DNA of 64,000 nt from positions 51,499,493 through 51,563,492 of the forward strand of contig OX419759.1 of the NCBI GenBank assembly GCA_948567375.1, given 5' to 3'. Both the position numbers and the translations under genes were made by a program. Under the pieces are notes generated by a model. It did no database searches. It saw nothing but the letters and a program-made list of their open reading frames with translations, and was not told the DNA's origin. Below, one piece after another: positions 45,419 through 58,777 of the stretch. The first letter of the stretch is position 1, and every line of letters starts with the position of its first letter. Source of the stretch: Lunularia cruciata. Taxonomy: Eukaryota > Streptophyta > Marchantiopsida > Lunulariales > Lunulariaceae.

Positions 45419-46108
45419 TATAACACCAATTTGTGCATGTGTGTGGTATTGTGATATTTAGTTTGGTATTACAAGTACTTGAGAGATATTATTTATATAA
45501 AGATAAAGGATAGTTCTACCTTAGTCATGATTAGCTAAAGTTAGTCATAGCTAAGATAGAGGGGACCTTACTTTAGAGGAAGTGGAAAAGATGAGCACAA
45601 CTATTTTGGATTCTAGTGTATTGACTTGGAGTTATTCCTAGGTGTTTGGCTTTGAAGAAAGAGTTGAGAACTCTTGGACCCACAAGCCTTTTTGTTTCAG
45701 ATTCTTCTATAGTCCAAGGATAGCCCATGTGAAAGAATCCTTGACTTAGTGGTTGGGCAAGATAAGACCACGTGTTTAGGAGAATATTCCCATGAGTATA
45801 GATATTCCTTTAGCTTTTTGACTTAATTTGAATTTTAGCCTAGTAACTTGAGTTAGTCCAATAATAAGTAACTTTGGTGCATACCTATTTCACAAGTATA
45901 TAAACTAGGAGTGAGGAGGTACTCATCATCCTTTCATTTGCAACTATCTCTCTCTCATTGAGTTCTCTATTGAGCAATGTCTTGAGTCTTGGAGTGTTAG
46001 CCTTAGAGGAGTATGATGGAGTTGGGGTTCTTTGCCTTCTTAGTCCATAGTGCTCTACCATAATAACCATCAAAAGTTCATCCTGAATGAGAGATAGGCT
46101 GGCTCACA
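45419..46108 (+). repeat. Solo LTR of family A
   Basis: 690 bp, tataacacc...ggctcaca, matching the 692-bp LTRs of element A over its whole length with scattered substitutions. No internal sequence lies on either side. Flanks are agcc (45415-45418) and aacc (46109-46112), a possible 4-bp duplication with one mismatch. Such solo LTRs arise by recombination between the two LTRs of one copy. Confidence 0.88.
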
Positions 46109-48768
46109 AACCACTCAATCTCATGGAGGTAGAGGCTAGAAGTAACAATAGGAAGAGACAACTAGCTTGGAGAAGGGTGTGATGGTGTTCCTAGCCTCAA
46201 CAAAGGAGAAGAAGAAGCTAAGGGTGACAACAAAGAAGCCTACCAATAATGATGAGCAAGCAAAACTAGCTCTACCAAAGATGATGGGCTCCGTGGCCAA
46301 AGGATAGAAGGAAACTATGGAAGCTCTGGGAAGCCCTACCAAGTACAAGTAGCAAGAGAAGGTGGATATCATCAACCTATAAGATGATTCATTGGAACCC
46401 CAAAAAAACATGCCCGTCCTATTGGGGCAAAGAAAGGAAGTAGGAGGTCTCCCCAAAAGGAAGGAGGTAGCATCACCAACCTGGTTCTATCATTGAATGA
46501 CCGCATGGACATTTTCATAGAGAATACCTTACTGCCAATATATCCAAGGCAAAGGTTATTTCTGGTCTTGATGGCCACTCCAGTTTTTCACCTGATGCCC
46601 AAGGAGAGGCCAAGCAATTTGCAAGATGCCAATACATTGACCAAGAGATTGCAAGAAGTTGACACCATAAAATGAAATAGGTTGGAGTTGTCTACCAAAA
46701 TGATAGATGCTCTCATTAATAACCTAGTGAGCAAGGAATACTACACTTAATGGCTAAACAATCCTCACCAAACATGGAGCCTTGGTTTGGTTTCCATTTT
46801 GATAGAGCTAAGATATGGCCATTTTACCCATATTGAAGTGCAATTACTTTGGGAAGAACAAGAGCATGTAGTACAAGAGAATTCCCATAAATCCCAAGAG
46901 GCAGAGCTTGCTTGGGTAGAAAAGGAAGCCAGGTGGCAGAAGCAATCTATCATTACTAGAAAAGAGTTAGAGGAGACACTAACTCAGCTTCAAGCTCTTT
47001 GGACCAACAAGACAATGGTGAATCAAAGTTGGAAGTCAAGAAGTTGAAGACCTAATAGCTAGAGGAGAGTCATTGCACACTATAGGACTAGGTGTCCCAT
47101 ACAAAAGAAGGAATCCAAGGTAGTTGCATAGAGGATACAAGAATTGTCAACAATTGTTGACACTTCTCACAAAGAAGTGGAGTAATTAAAGTTGTCACAA
47201 TCTACATTAGAAGTAGAGGTCACAACTTTGGAGAAGGAGAAAAAAAAATAGAAGATGCTCTGAGAACTTTTGGAGGAAGAATTGGCATCTCATTAGTTGG
47301 CAATAAAGGAGCTCATTTCTCACTGGTTGACAAATAAATGAGCTCAATTATGAGAAGGTATGATATTAGAAGGACCTTCTTTGATGTGGAGAGAGGAGCA
47401 AGTGGAGGTTGAAGCATAGCAAAAGTCCAAGAACATTCTCATGCTACAAAACCAGAAGTTAGAGTAGAGAGTAAACCAATTACTCCGGTTCATTGATCAT
47501 CATAAATTAACTACTCCCTTAGAGGAAAAGGATTCCAAAGTAGAAGATTTGCTTGACAATAATCAAAGAGGAAACAATCCAGAAGAACCCATAGGAGGCA
47601 GATCTCCAAGAGGGGACCAAAGGACAATGGAGTAGGTCCCTTTAAGAAAAGAATCTAGAACTAGTCTTGCAAGTAGGAGTTCACATACATCCAACTCTTC
47701 CAAACCCACTACTTCAAGCAATACCGTCAGTGGTAAGAGGAGGCTGGATCCCAACTCACCAAACAAAGAGAGCCCAAAGTCATCAAGGAGCCCCAATAGT
47801 AAAGCTAAGGGTAGTCTTGTAGGGATGAGAGCTACAAGAGACAAGTCCTCTAGGGAGGAGATTGTTGGGATTGTGTGCACTAAAGTACAAAGGTATTATA
47901 GGACAAGAAATATTGGCAAAAGAAGAATTGGTGATTAATAAATACTAGAATATGAGGAGTACTATAGAGGCAACTTATAAAGTAGATCTCTTGGAGCTGA
48001 TCATCAAAGAAGAGCCTTAGTGTCCCCATAGGGAAGAAATAGTTTTGGATATCATAGAGGAAGGGATGAGCCAATTAAGCCCGTATGTAGATGGAGAAGA
48101 AGCTTCTATAAGATTGACATTGCAACAATCTGGGATGATGGTGTTGTGGGATGTTTTGCAAGGGAAGTGGAGTATCAATTAGCCCCAATGTAGTAGAGCT
48201 TGTTAAACAATGGGTGGAAGGAATAGGTCCACTAGCACCTGAATTCCTATATTCATGTGTGCTACAAAGGCCTTGGTGTTTTGAAAGCCCCTGATAAAGG
48301 TGTTGATTGCTCTACAAATGTAGAGAATTCAAGGGTGAAGACTTATGCTTGGGAGGTAATTACCTTACAATCCTTAGGTAGGCAAACTCCCTTATAGCCA
48401 AAACAACTGAGCCAAGTCCTATATGAGACTCATGACTTCCAAGAGTAGTTGAAGCTAGCTATCCCTTGGAGCCATGGGTCAAGTTACAACCTGATTGTAG
48501 TAATGGCTCTCCCATTATTCATAACCTTCTAGGCTCCAAGAGTGATCAAAGTAGACCAAGTGGAGGAACTTGCAAAAGCCTTGTGCCAAGAAGACAAGGA
48601 ATGGTTAGCCTTGTATCCGTTTGTCATGTGACCAAGTTTGACATGTGATATGCAAAAAGAAGTATCTGTAGCTTTTTTTAGGTTTCAATGAGAAGTGTTG
48701 ATATTCACATTGGTAAAACATATCTATCAATTTTATCTTACCCTACTCATTATGGAGGTGTGTAATAC
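46109..48768 (+). other. Decayed coding-like DNA: coiled-coil and Ser-rich segments
   Basis: Plus-strand frames with protein-like composition but no known domain. 46787-47047 encodes charged heptad-like sequence (LLWEEQEHVVQENSH, then ARWQKQSIITRKELEETLTQ) suggesting a coiled coil. About 47640-47930 encodes a Ser/Lys-rich stretch without stops. Stops and shifts elsewhere show decay. It could be a dead gene or part of an unclassified mobile element. Confidence 0.4.
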
Positions 48769-49047
48769 CAATAGCTAGATAGATGATCTAGAGATGAAAT
48801 TTGGTTTGGTAACATCTAGAAAGATGTTATACATGATGAACTTAGTAGATAAGCTAGAGGTATCACCAGAAGAGTACTTCTACTAATAGGCCAAAAACCA
48901 AAATATGCTTGGAAACTTTAGAATCAATAGCTAGGCATATGATCTAGAGGTGAAACTTGGGGTGGTAACATCTAGAAGGATGTTGCAAATGATGGAGAAT
49001 GTAGATAAGATAGATGTATCACCAAAAGAGCACTTCTACCAATAGGG
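48769..49047 (+). repeat. Direct repeat of about 124 bp, period about 155 bp
   Basis: Units 48769-48891 and 48924-49047 both start caatagctag and continue with gatctagag-tgaaa, ttggtaacatctagaa-gatgtt, and tatcacca-aagag. Both translate in one frame as DLE(M/V)K(F/L)G(L/V)VTSR(K/R)ML and VSP(E/K)E, so changes are conservative and suggest past coding. Confidence 0.65.
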
Positions 49048-51300
49048 CAGAAGCTAAAATAGGCCAAAAAACTTCAAAGGCAATTTTTGAGGCCTAAATG
49101 GATGAAATAGGCCTCAAAAATGTGTTAATTTCCCCCTATGGAGGAATGGCTAGCTTTCCCTCTCCCTGGTTTGTCTCACCTTTCCAATGGTTCCTCACCC
49201 ACCTGATTCTGAGATTCCTATAGCAAGATTCTTTCTAATAGATTATCTTTGGTCAAAGCCTATTTGACCAAGCAGATGGGACCAGGACCAATATGTCACC
49301 TATCCAAGCAAGTAATCTAAGGGTGGATCTTTCTGACATGTCACCTATCCATGTACCTAATCCTATGGTGGAGTTTCTTTGGAGGAGATCTTCCTTAGCT
49401 ATATAATAAAGAGAAGGTGCTACTTTGAGGCATCGGAGGATTGAGTGTGAAATTTGTGTTTTCCCTCTTGAAGAGTTCTCTATTCCTTGGAGAATTATAG
49501 GGTGGCAGTAAATTGGCATCTAAACTTCAGAGCAAAGGTTGACATTAAACAATTTTCCATGCTCTTGTCACATGGAATCAAATTTTGTGATCTATGGAAG
49601 ACCAAATGTATACTAGCAAAGGCAATTCTACAAGGTGATATCCAATTGGAGCACTAATATTAGATAACATATGTAGCCATTTATCTCTTGTACTTTACCT
49701 TGAGGTACCTAGTGGACAACTTGAAGTTGATCAACCAAGGATTAGCAATAAGACCTCAAGTATGTCCCACAAAGGAATACATCAAGGTGCTTGACATATC
49801 CAATCAAGTAGATTGATAGAGTCCACAAAGATGTGAGGTTACAAGGTGCTTGCAACACCGTGATCAACACTGACCCATATGCACAAAAGATGCATATCAC
49901 CCATGTCATGTAGGAGCTCAAGGTAGCCTTAGATTATTCGGGAGAAAAGATGGGATGATCATCAACCATGTGTTGTTGGTGAATTTGGAAAGGCATGTCA
50001 AGTCATTTAGGAGTAGGACCTTCAAGTACTCCTTGGCTTTTGAGGCCCTAAGCACATGCATAATTAAATGCTATGACAAAGAGCATGACTCATACATCAA
50101 TCAAGACTCAGATGATTTGTATATGGATGTGGCCATTACATAGGAAATGCGGAAAAGGAGGAAAAAAGCCCATAATCAAAGCACTCCCCATATCATATTG
50201 GATTGGATTGGGAAATTTGGATAAGAGATCCTCAAATTCCCACAACCATACAAGATAATTTTCATTATGTACTCAAATATGATAAAATTTTGCCTATAAG
50301 TGTCAATTTTTGAGGCCATGTAGGAATAATGGTGCTTATGAACACTTTATTGTGTTGATTATCACTAGGTTCTCAAACTCCTGTACCAACTATTGCTATG
50401 ATATCCAACATAGAAAGAGTGAGCCTTTCTGCACCTTTGTACTCCATTTCTAGAGGATTGAAGGAAAGGGTGAAAGAGAGGTTGGATTTGAGGATACTCC
50501 AATTAGATCCCATCAAATATTAGGAGTATGTGAAGAAGCCCCATACTTGGCTTCACGTAGAGAGGCAATTGGCGGGAGTCCAATAGACCATGAAAATGCT
50601 AGAGGATTGTTTGCAATGATGGTGTATGCCTTGGGATCTTGTAGTCTTTTGAGCATCTATCTACTATAAGGTCCTTGCACAAGCATATCATTGCATAGCT
50701 CAAGGCTACATCAAGGAGTAGAGCACTTTCAATCCCTTTCATCAATAAACCTTATCCTACAATTGAGCTAGGATCACTACAAGAACTCTACCTGCATACC
50801 GTTATGTGAACTGTGCACGCAGATCACCATGGGAACTTTTGCTTGTATTGCATGAGGGGATTGTCCCATTCTACTCCTACCCCGTAGCATCCCGTACACT
50901 TAACTCCAGAATTTGACTAACCCACTGACACCCATTGTGCATCTTGAGATGCTAACCACTCCAATGACTCAATCAATATCCCTTGAACAAGCAACAAATG
51001 TAAAACAAAGTGTGTATAATCTTGAGTATATCAATGTGGTAGCTTGCTTTATATAATTATCTCCAATGGTACATCCATAATCCTTTTGCACCTTTCTCAC
51101 ATGGATCTTTACCCTTTGGAAGGTAAGAAGTTAGATACCACGTTGTATATATATTGGGTTATTCTATATTGCTCTATTTTGGCAAGGTGAATCTATAGCT
51201 AGCATACAAATAATAATAAAAACATGTTATTTTCTAATTGTTATTTTCCATAAACCATAATCCATTCACTTCCCATTTCAAGTTAATAAATATTAATTTT
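49048..51300. other. Unassigned AT-rich repeat remnants
   Basis: Short broken frames only (for example 49253-49519 minus, 49955-50143 plus). No domain recognised. The motif near 50884-50930 resembles 37425-37480. Confidence 0.4.
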
Positions 51301-53480
51301 AAGAATTATAAATTCTCATAATTCTCCTTTTGTATCTCCATAATTTAGAATTAAATTCTAATGAAATTAAAATATAAAAAACCAAATTAGAATAGAAAAT
51401 TTGTAACACATTTTTTACATTGTGAAAAGTAATCACTCTTAACCTTAAAATAATTAAAAAAATTTCTTTATCCATAATCCATATATTATCCATATCCACA
51501 TCATATTTCTTTTACAAATCGTTGATATTTTTGAATTTGAAATAGCAATTGAAAAATGAAAAGATTATCTATTCACTCGTGTTATATGTACGAGTGTATA
51601 TTCAAAAATTCCATAATTTCTCACCTCCTTCACCCCTCTTTCTCCGTCAGCACACCCTTTCTATCTCACCTCCTTTCACACCTCTGTCTCCCTCGACGCC
51701 ACCCTTCTATCGCGTCCCACAATGTCCAACCAAAAAACTTGTATAAAATAATATAAAATAACATTTATATGATTATTACGGCCCTTCAGAACCGAGAGCA
51801 TTTGACCAGCCAATGAGGAAAGATTACTGCAAGGGATCCTTGAGAAACATAATCCAGAGTCAAAATGTTTTTCCCGCTAATTTAAGCATCTCAATAGTTC
51901 GTCTCGGAATCGAATCCAGTCAACTCTTGCAGGGATCAATTTGGCATTTGCACTTCAATTGGAGAAAGAGCTGTGCTACTGAGAGTGAGAGAAACAGTGG
52001 CCTTCGGTGGGACTCTGATATTCGTGAGAGCTTCCGGTCTTCTTCCGTCATACAGTCGAGATGTGGACAGATCATCGGATAAGAGAATTGCATCAGCAGT
52101 CACATTCGCTAGCTTTGGAGTAAATCAAACGAACCGTGAAGAGTGAAGAACAGCAGACAGTAGTAAGGAAACAGCGAACCTGTAGATCTAGGGATGTACC
52201 TATTGCAACATGTCTAGCTTTCCATACCTCATTGATGCGTGATTGGGCGGGCGTTGAGTGTCGTGTGCGGATATTTTTAGCCTCATCGTGTAATTCTTTT
52301 GTCCGTGGCGACTGGGTCGCCTCTGGATTAAAAAGTGCCAAGAATTGCTTTCTGGGTCCGGGGTTCTGCATATTGGTTTATGTCGACAATAAACAGGGCG
52401 TGGACCCAGCAGTGGTAGGTGGAGATTGGATACTATCGCTTAGATTACACTATTATGATAAATGAATTTATGTTCTCTACTACAGATGGATCAACGGGGT
52501 CTACTTTAATGACATATGAGTTTATCCACCCAGTTTGTAAGGTTTTAGTTGACTTCAGTCTGCCTATCTGGACTTGCGAATCTTATGGGGAAGTGTGGAA
52601 GTCAGGCCATGGTGTGATCTCTCTTTACAAGGGAACGGTTGCCCTGAGTGGTCGTTTAGCTTCTTAATAACCATTAGGGTTCAGTTGAGTTTAACCTGCC
52701 AGTCTGAAAGTGAGGCATTTTCTCTAATCTGGGCATGGTGCGATCTCTCTGGACAAGCCATTAATTGACCTTAGGATGGGTTTAGATTCCGAAGATCCAC
52801 TTCCCTGAATAAATCTAGTCTGCTTGGACTGGATGTGGGTTTATCTTCCTGACAGCTGAGTCAAGGGGTGTATCTACTAGATAGAAACTTATGCAGTGCC
52901 GCTGTTGAATCATTATGGCCCCACAACGAGAGATGGAGGACTTTGAGACGAAAGTGGGGCACACACCATGTGGTGAAAGCGCTCGGATTGACAAGTCCTC
53001 CAGGGACCGATACACAAAAGGGTCAAAAAGCTCCACGCTGAGAAGAAGTACCTTGTGTGTGTACATCTGTACTTCGTTGCTATTCAGGAATGCAACGAGC
53101 CTCGTGAGGACTAATATACCTCAGAGCAATGGAAGAGCAGCCAGTCTGATCTCGATTGTATTGTAGAATTTGTGAGGAGTCTTGTGCCAGAGATAATAAT
53201 AAGCTATCGAACAAAACAGCAGCAAAAGATGTTTCAGATTATTCTCCAGCTACTTTTCGTCATATCTCTTTACTTCGTCTCTCGTTGTTGTGGGAACCCT
53301 CAGTATGGGGACGGGTGTGTAAAGCGCGAATGTTGAGTACGCACAAGTTTCGGGTGGACGGATGAATGTTGAAAACCACCCGGAGCATGTGCAATTTGGA
53401 GGAAACGGATCAGTATCTTGCACTGCAAGATCAGCGAACGCTTTATAGTAGCTATCGGCTTGTTCTGTCCGTTTTGGACC
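51301..53480. other. Intergenic and upstream region of the DOMON-b561 gene
   Basis: 51301-51560 is extremely AT-rich. Base composition then changes to that of the genic part. A pyrimidine-rich stretch at 51620-51720 could be a core promoter or leader element. Frames here are short and lack domains. The 5' untranslated region of the next gene probably lies in the right part; its start cannot be placed. Confidence 0.5.
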
Positions 53481-55430
53481 ATGGTGCCGTCTACCTCCAT
53501 AGGGGTGCCCGGGGTCATATTGGCAGCGATTGCACTTCTGAGCTGTGCTCTATTAGTATCAGCTCAGAGTGGTTGCAACCAAACGCTGTTGTACCAGGAA
53601 ACCCCCAGGCAGTATGTCAGCTGCTCGAATCTCCCGGCCCAAGATGCTTCCATAGCTTGGAACTACGTGCCTGACACCAATGTTCTCGAAGTGGCTTTCG
53701 TAGGCTTTGCTCCAAAAGAAGGAGGGTGGGTGGCGTGGGGAATTAACCCGACTGGCCTTCGCATGGTTGGCACGAATGCGTTGATTGGATTCAGTACATG
53801 GAACGGAAGTATCGTGCTTCCTTACAAGTTGACGACTTCCCAGTTGATGGAGAAGCCACTAGTATCTTCTCCCATAGATCTGAACATCACGGAGACGTCG
53901 GTCCAGATTTCGGGTCTTAAAGTCACTATATTCGCTACTGTGCAGTTGAAGGCGGGTGAAACTGAATTGAATCAGGTATGGAACGCAGGTCCGAGTGTAA
54001 CTGACAACGTTCCAGAAGGGCATGATCTCGACACCACTCACCTCCAGGGTGTTGCCACTCTTGATGTGCAATTGGGCACTGTGAGGGCCGCCGAAGTTGC
54101 ACCCAGCCACAAGTCGCAGAAAAACGTAAGCTTGCCTTTACCAATGATCCACACACCCGAGGAATTTCGCAGCCGTATGCCTACAAAGAAGATCTAGATG
54201 CTTCACCGTGCCTTTAGTTTTTGTTTGTTCTTGCACAAATCCCAATTCGAAGACAACCATATCTGGAGGCCACAACACCGAGTGACCACCCTCAATTTGC
54301 TCAATCCAGGGAAACGAGTCTATGAATTGTAAGCTTAATGAGGATGGAACCTCCGAATTATTGCTGGTCTTGGAACTCGAGCTTGCTATAATCTTTCCAC
54401 CTGTAATCAGGACAATTATAACGAGCGGCTGAATACTATGAAGTAATATGTGAGTGACCAATGCTTTAATGCAGGTGCATGGGATTCTGTGTGGGATAGG
54501 ATGGGGAATCGTTCTACCATTAGGTATCGTAGCTGCGCGCTATCTTCGGCCTTTTACAGTGCTAGAGCCTTATTGGATGAAGATTCATGGAGCATTGCAA
54601 CTTACTGGTTATATTGTGGGAGTGGCTGGTTGGGCTTTGGGCCTTAAGCTAGACAGCTACACGGCAGGTACAATTTATACCAAGCACAAGAACCTTGGCC
54701 TTGCGATCTTTGCCGTTGCGACTCTTCAGGTGATTCCTGTCTCTCTTCCTGCTTACTTTCTGTAACATTTCACAAGAACTACTGTAGTTTTGGGAACTTC
54801 CTCTAGCAACTCTGCAATGGCTTGCTTCCAGAAAGTTGAGTTGTGTTGAGATAGTAAGGTTTTCTCACTGTCTGTATGGCTACTTCGATTGTTGGAAGGA
54901 TACTTCATTCCTCGAATTAGTGGACCAGCTCTCTCGGGATCTGCAACGAAGAGAAAGTCAAGAGCACAGTAGAGGTGCCCCTTTTTACGCGCTGTATGTT
55001 AACTCGTCTTGCTAAAGTGCAATTCTTTTGCTGTCTCAACCTGCAGATTATGACATTGACAGCAAAACCAGACAACAAACATAAGTTTCGTTTCTGTTGG
55101 AATATGCTTCATCACATTCTCGGTTACACCGTAGTCTTTTTGTCTATTGGCAACATATTCGAGGGCCTAGGTATACTGAAGCCGGCGCAAGGATGGAAGC
55201 GTGCCTACGTTGGGTTTCTCGTCGTGGTCGGAATTTTGGTTTTCATCATGGAGGTCATCACGTGGGTCATGTACTTCATGAAGAGTGAAGATGCGGCCGC
55301 CCATGGCAGAAGCGCTGATAGCGCCACGGACGAGCAGTCCACTGGACGTGGGATTGGCCACTTTCTGCGCAGGCGCTCAGAGCCGAAACTCGAAGTAGAT
55401 ACAGGGGATAAGGAAATGGCGGAAAAGTAG
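53481..55430 (+). CDS. Cytochrome b561 and DOMON domain-containing protein (3 exons, 427 aa)
   Basis: Exons 53481-54125, 54475-54729 and 55047-55430, with donors gtaagc and gtgatt, acceptors ending ag, all phase 0. Residues 1-28 form a signal peptide (LAAIALLSCALLVSA, cleavage before QSG). The start at 53481 is preferred to the in-frame ATG at 53418 because it puts this segment at the N-terminus. The DOMON domain (about 45-200) has Met95 (GLRMVGTNA) and His181 (EGHDLDTTHLQG), the expected heme ligands. The b561 core in exons 2-3 has the four heme histidines His217 (VHG), His253 (KIHG), His286 (TKHKNLG) and His322 or 323 (LHHILGY). The family moves electrons across the plasma membrane, usually from cytosolic ascorbate to an outer acceptor. 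The C-terminal tail is charged and cytosolic. Length is typical. Confidence 0.95.
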
Positions 55431-58400
55431 AGCAAGGTTTACCTGTAAGGACCCACATGTTCAAGGAAAGGAAGGCACGAGGCCGGCGTACATTAACTGC
55501 ATCAACTTCAGTACCGCCTGTTCAATCTTCGGTGCATTGAGAACAAACATGAATTGAACTAGACCGTCCCTCTCTGGGGAAGGAAGCTTAAGTTCCAATC
55601 TTGCATAGACGTGTTATCTGAGAAAGGCTTACACCTTAATGAACAATCAATCACGTAGGTGTAGGTCTTTGCAGGTGAAAACAAACGCAGAGGTAGAAGG
55701 TGGTTTATGATTCTCCCAAAGATGGTACAGAGACAGCATCTTATGTATCAAAGATGTCTTGACAGAGGTGTAGAGTTAGCAGTGGAGTGGAGTGCATATC
55801 CAACAAGGATTCAGATTGAAAACTTGCCCTTGAACACAAACACACACTCAACAGCAGTTACACAACGATATTCTTGAATCTCTTTCTATATGCAAATGCT
55901 GAGATTGTCACTCACTTCGAGTCGCACTTTTTGATTTTCTTTGATGAGAATGGGACGCTGCCCAGCGAAACTTTACAACCACCCTTGAAAAGCAAAGTCA
56001 GGGGGAGCACTCGGGAGAGCAAAAAGAGCACACCGCGGGCAAAGGCCAGAAAAGGGAATAACGTAAAGGAAGAGATCCCCTCGAGGAGCTGGCAAAGAAC
56101 CCGAGATAATAAAATGAGACGAGGGATAGAAGCCTCGAGTGAGGCCAGCAAATCTAAACCAACAAGTCACCAATAAGCCTGGGGAATAGACAACACTGGA
56201 CCAGACTTTTGGGTCCAACCACGAGCGTGACGTCTAACTTGAGCAAAAATTCGAATTCATTGGAACCCAGCACTTGTGTGCCGGAGACCAAAGCAACTGC
56301 TAGGGAGCATCCGCGAACCAGAATGTGTGGTTCGGTGGAATCCGATTTCCTGCTGTAATCTATGTATATCATGCTTTGGGAGAATCCTTGCAGCTATCTA
56401 GTCCCATATAATTATCTACTGCTTGTGTCGGGGAGCCATTCCTCCGTTTATCTGTCGGCTTCGTTGCTACATTGCTTTCTATCGAATCTAGGCTATTTCA
56501 ACAATTTGAGGTTGAATCGCCTGCATTCCGCCTCATAACTATCACTCAGAGCCCCTATATACCGCAGCGCGGAATCCACTCCAGGGGCATGTAAACTGTC
56601 CGTTTCTTTCTCCCGGGGATTAGATCCCGAGGCTTAACGTTTCAAGTGTTCTGGAATGCGACGTCTATCTTTCCTTCCTGGGTATACTTGTTGCTTTCCT
56701 TTACTGGGCAAAGGAGTCCCGTACGCTTCCTCGCCTCCGAACTCTTCATCTTCAGTGGGTTTCGGTTCGAAGGTGAAGCTAAAGTTTCAAACTCCAGGGC
56801 TCTTTCCAGGTCTTCAATCTGGCTATTCCTCGCTTATTTCAGTTGTTTTCTCATTCTGATGTTATCCCTTCCTGATTTCTTGCCTCTTTCTCCGGGGAAA
56901 ATCCTTTCTTACCTTTCATTTTTAATTTCGATTGTGATCTTCCAGGTTTCCGATTCACCACTCAAGCTCAGCGCACCCGAATTCTTGCTGGGAATACTCC
57001 CCTTCGCGCCTTTCTTCTTCTTTCCTTTCAGACAACTTCCTTTCTTTGTCTGAGGGGAAAATCTAGCCGTTCGACGACCCATTTGTCTCTCCTCTTACTC
57101 CCGTTCTGCTTATTCCTTTCAGTCTTTTGTCACTTTCCCCGATTTTCTGGGGTCCTTGTTCCAAGATGTAAGAGCTCCGTACGGACCTCTTCATCCGCAA
57201 TTGAACCTTCAATCTTCTCAGAGCTTGTCGAATTCCAGATGTCTAGACGTTTTGTCGGTTCGAGCCGCCATTTTCCCGTCATGTTCTGAGATGTTGAGGA
57301 GATGATTTAAAAAGCAAGTTCCCAGATCTTGATTGCTCAGTGTCTAGGCTACTATATTAAGAGCTTCAATTTCCGTTAAAGAGGATGTGCCGTAGTGAGA
57401 GTGTATTCAGTACACGATCAAGGATCGGCAGAGTTGAGCATCAACTTCAATCACTAGGTTAAGTTGCTTCTTCGGATGCTCCAGTTGCTCCAGTTGTTTA
57501 CATACAGCACGATTTGCATAGTTCGGATCTCTTAGGTGCGATAGAGCAGATTTCTCGTATCGACTCATTAAGGCTTAGCCCATTTCACCTATTTTCTCTC
57601 TCCCTGTTTTGTCTCCCCCTTGTAAGGCTTGATGGGGTCTTCCCATCCTTCGTGTTTTCTACGCGGTCGCCCTTCTCTTCAGTTGGGCCATTCTCCTAGC
57701 AAGATCCCCAGAATAATCGGTGTGGCCGATAAGGAGCTTGGACAGAGTTCAAAAGTTTTTCGATCGCCAAGAAAACCTACGAATCCAAAGATGATGACAT
57801 GAGATCCATCCCCTCCCCACAAATATATTGGTGTAAAGTGGTTCAAACCATTTTGCTGTGGCAGTGGCATTTTCCGAACTATCACCATATTTGATCCACA
57901 ATCAATGCAGGTAGGACGTACCGAATCTCCAATCCAAACAAAAAATGATTGGAATCGTCCTCAAATCCGTATCGGTCAACCAAACGTCACTTAGCAAAAG
58001 AAAACTTAGCGAAACTTGATTGAGAAAGTCTCAAATCATTCAAACATGACTATGTAGAGCGCACCGCATGAAGTAGAGACTTACTCAGTAACTAGGGACT
58101 ATGGCTGCCGCGAGGGTTCAGGGTTAATATCTATGCGGTCAAATATGAAAACTAACGTTGATGACATGAACGCTTCTTCATCAATACCCTAAAGAGTAAG
58201 CCCAAGAAAAGAGACACTGTTCAGTGATGTTGAGTGGCTAATTGAACTTGACTGAATAAAATTGTACACGATAAGATGGATACCTCCAATCTATCACCTT
58301 GCTTTTTGTCGAAATTATTGAGAATGTGTTGTCACCACACTCGTCCATCTTTCAACTGAATCTGGCAAGAGTAAGAAAGCCCATTATTCCTTACAACGGT

Positions 58401-58777
58401 AAAATCATGATGCGCTTACAAAGGTCAAGCACTGCCATGTAAGAAGTGTATAGTTGCGGTTTAGACGATCATCTGACCTTGACCTAGAGGATTCCCTCTT
58501 GACATCTCCTCGGTGATTCAGCTCCCACTTCCTTCCACAAATTGGCTGTTGGAATTCTTCGTGTGCTTGAATCTTCAAGGAGAGGCTAGTCCTGCTAAAT
58601 TAGTGTACCGTGTGGTAGCTAACTAAGACGGGTGGGTTTAGGGTTTAAGTGCTGCTGCTGCACAGAAGAGACAGGGCCTGTGAACAAAGAGTAGAGGGAT
58701 TTGAGTGGAAACAAAACAGAGTGTGACGAACAGAGAGGTTCAGTTGCACAAGTGTCGGAAATTGGAAATTTGAAAGC
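55431..58777. other. Intergenic region between the two plant genes
   Basis: Frames of up to 135 codons (55874-56176 plus, 56646-57053 plus, 55912-56151 minus) lack recognisable domains. 56640-57260 is strongly pyrimidine-rich on the plus strand. The 3' end of the DOMON-b561 transcript and the 5' untranslated region of the next gene must lie here but cannot be placed. No RNA gene seen. Confidence 0.5.

Noticed and set aside
56646-57053. Possible membrane protein gene (135 codons)
   Set aside because: Hydrophobicity comes from a pyrimidine-rich tract read in frame; no domain, and another frame is also open.
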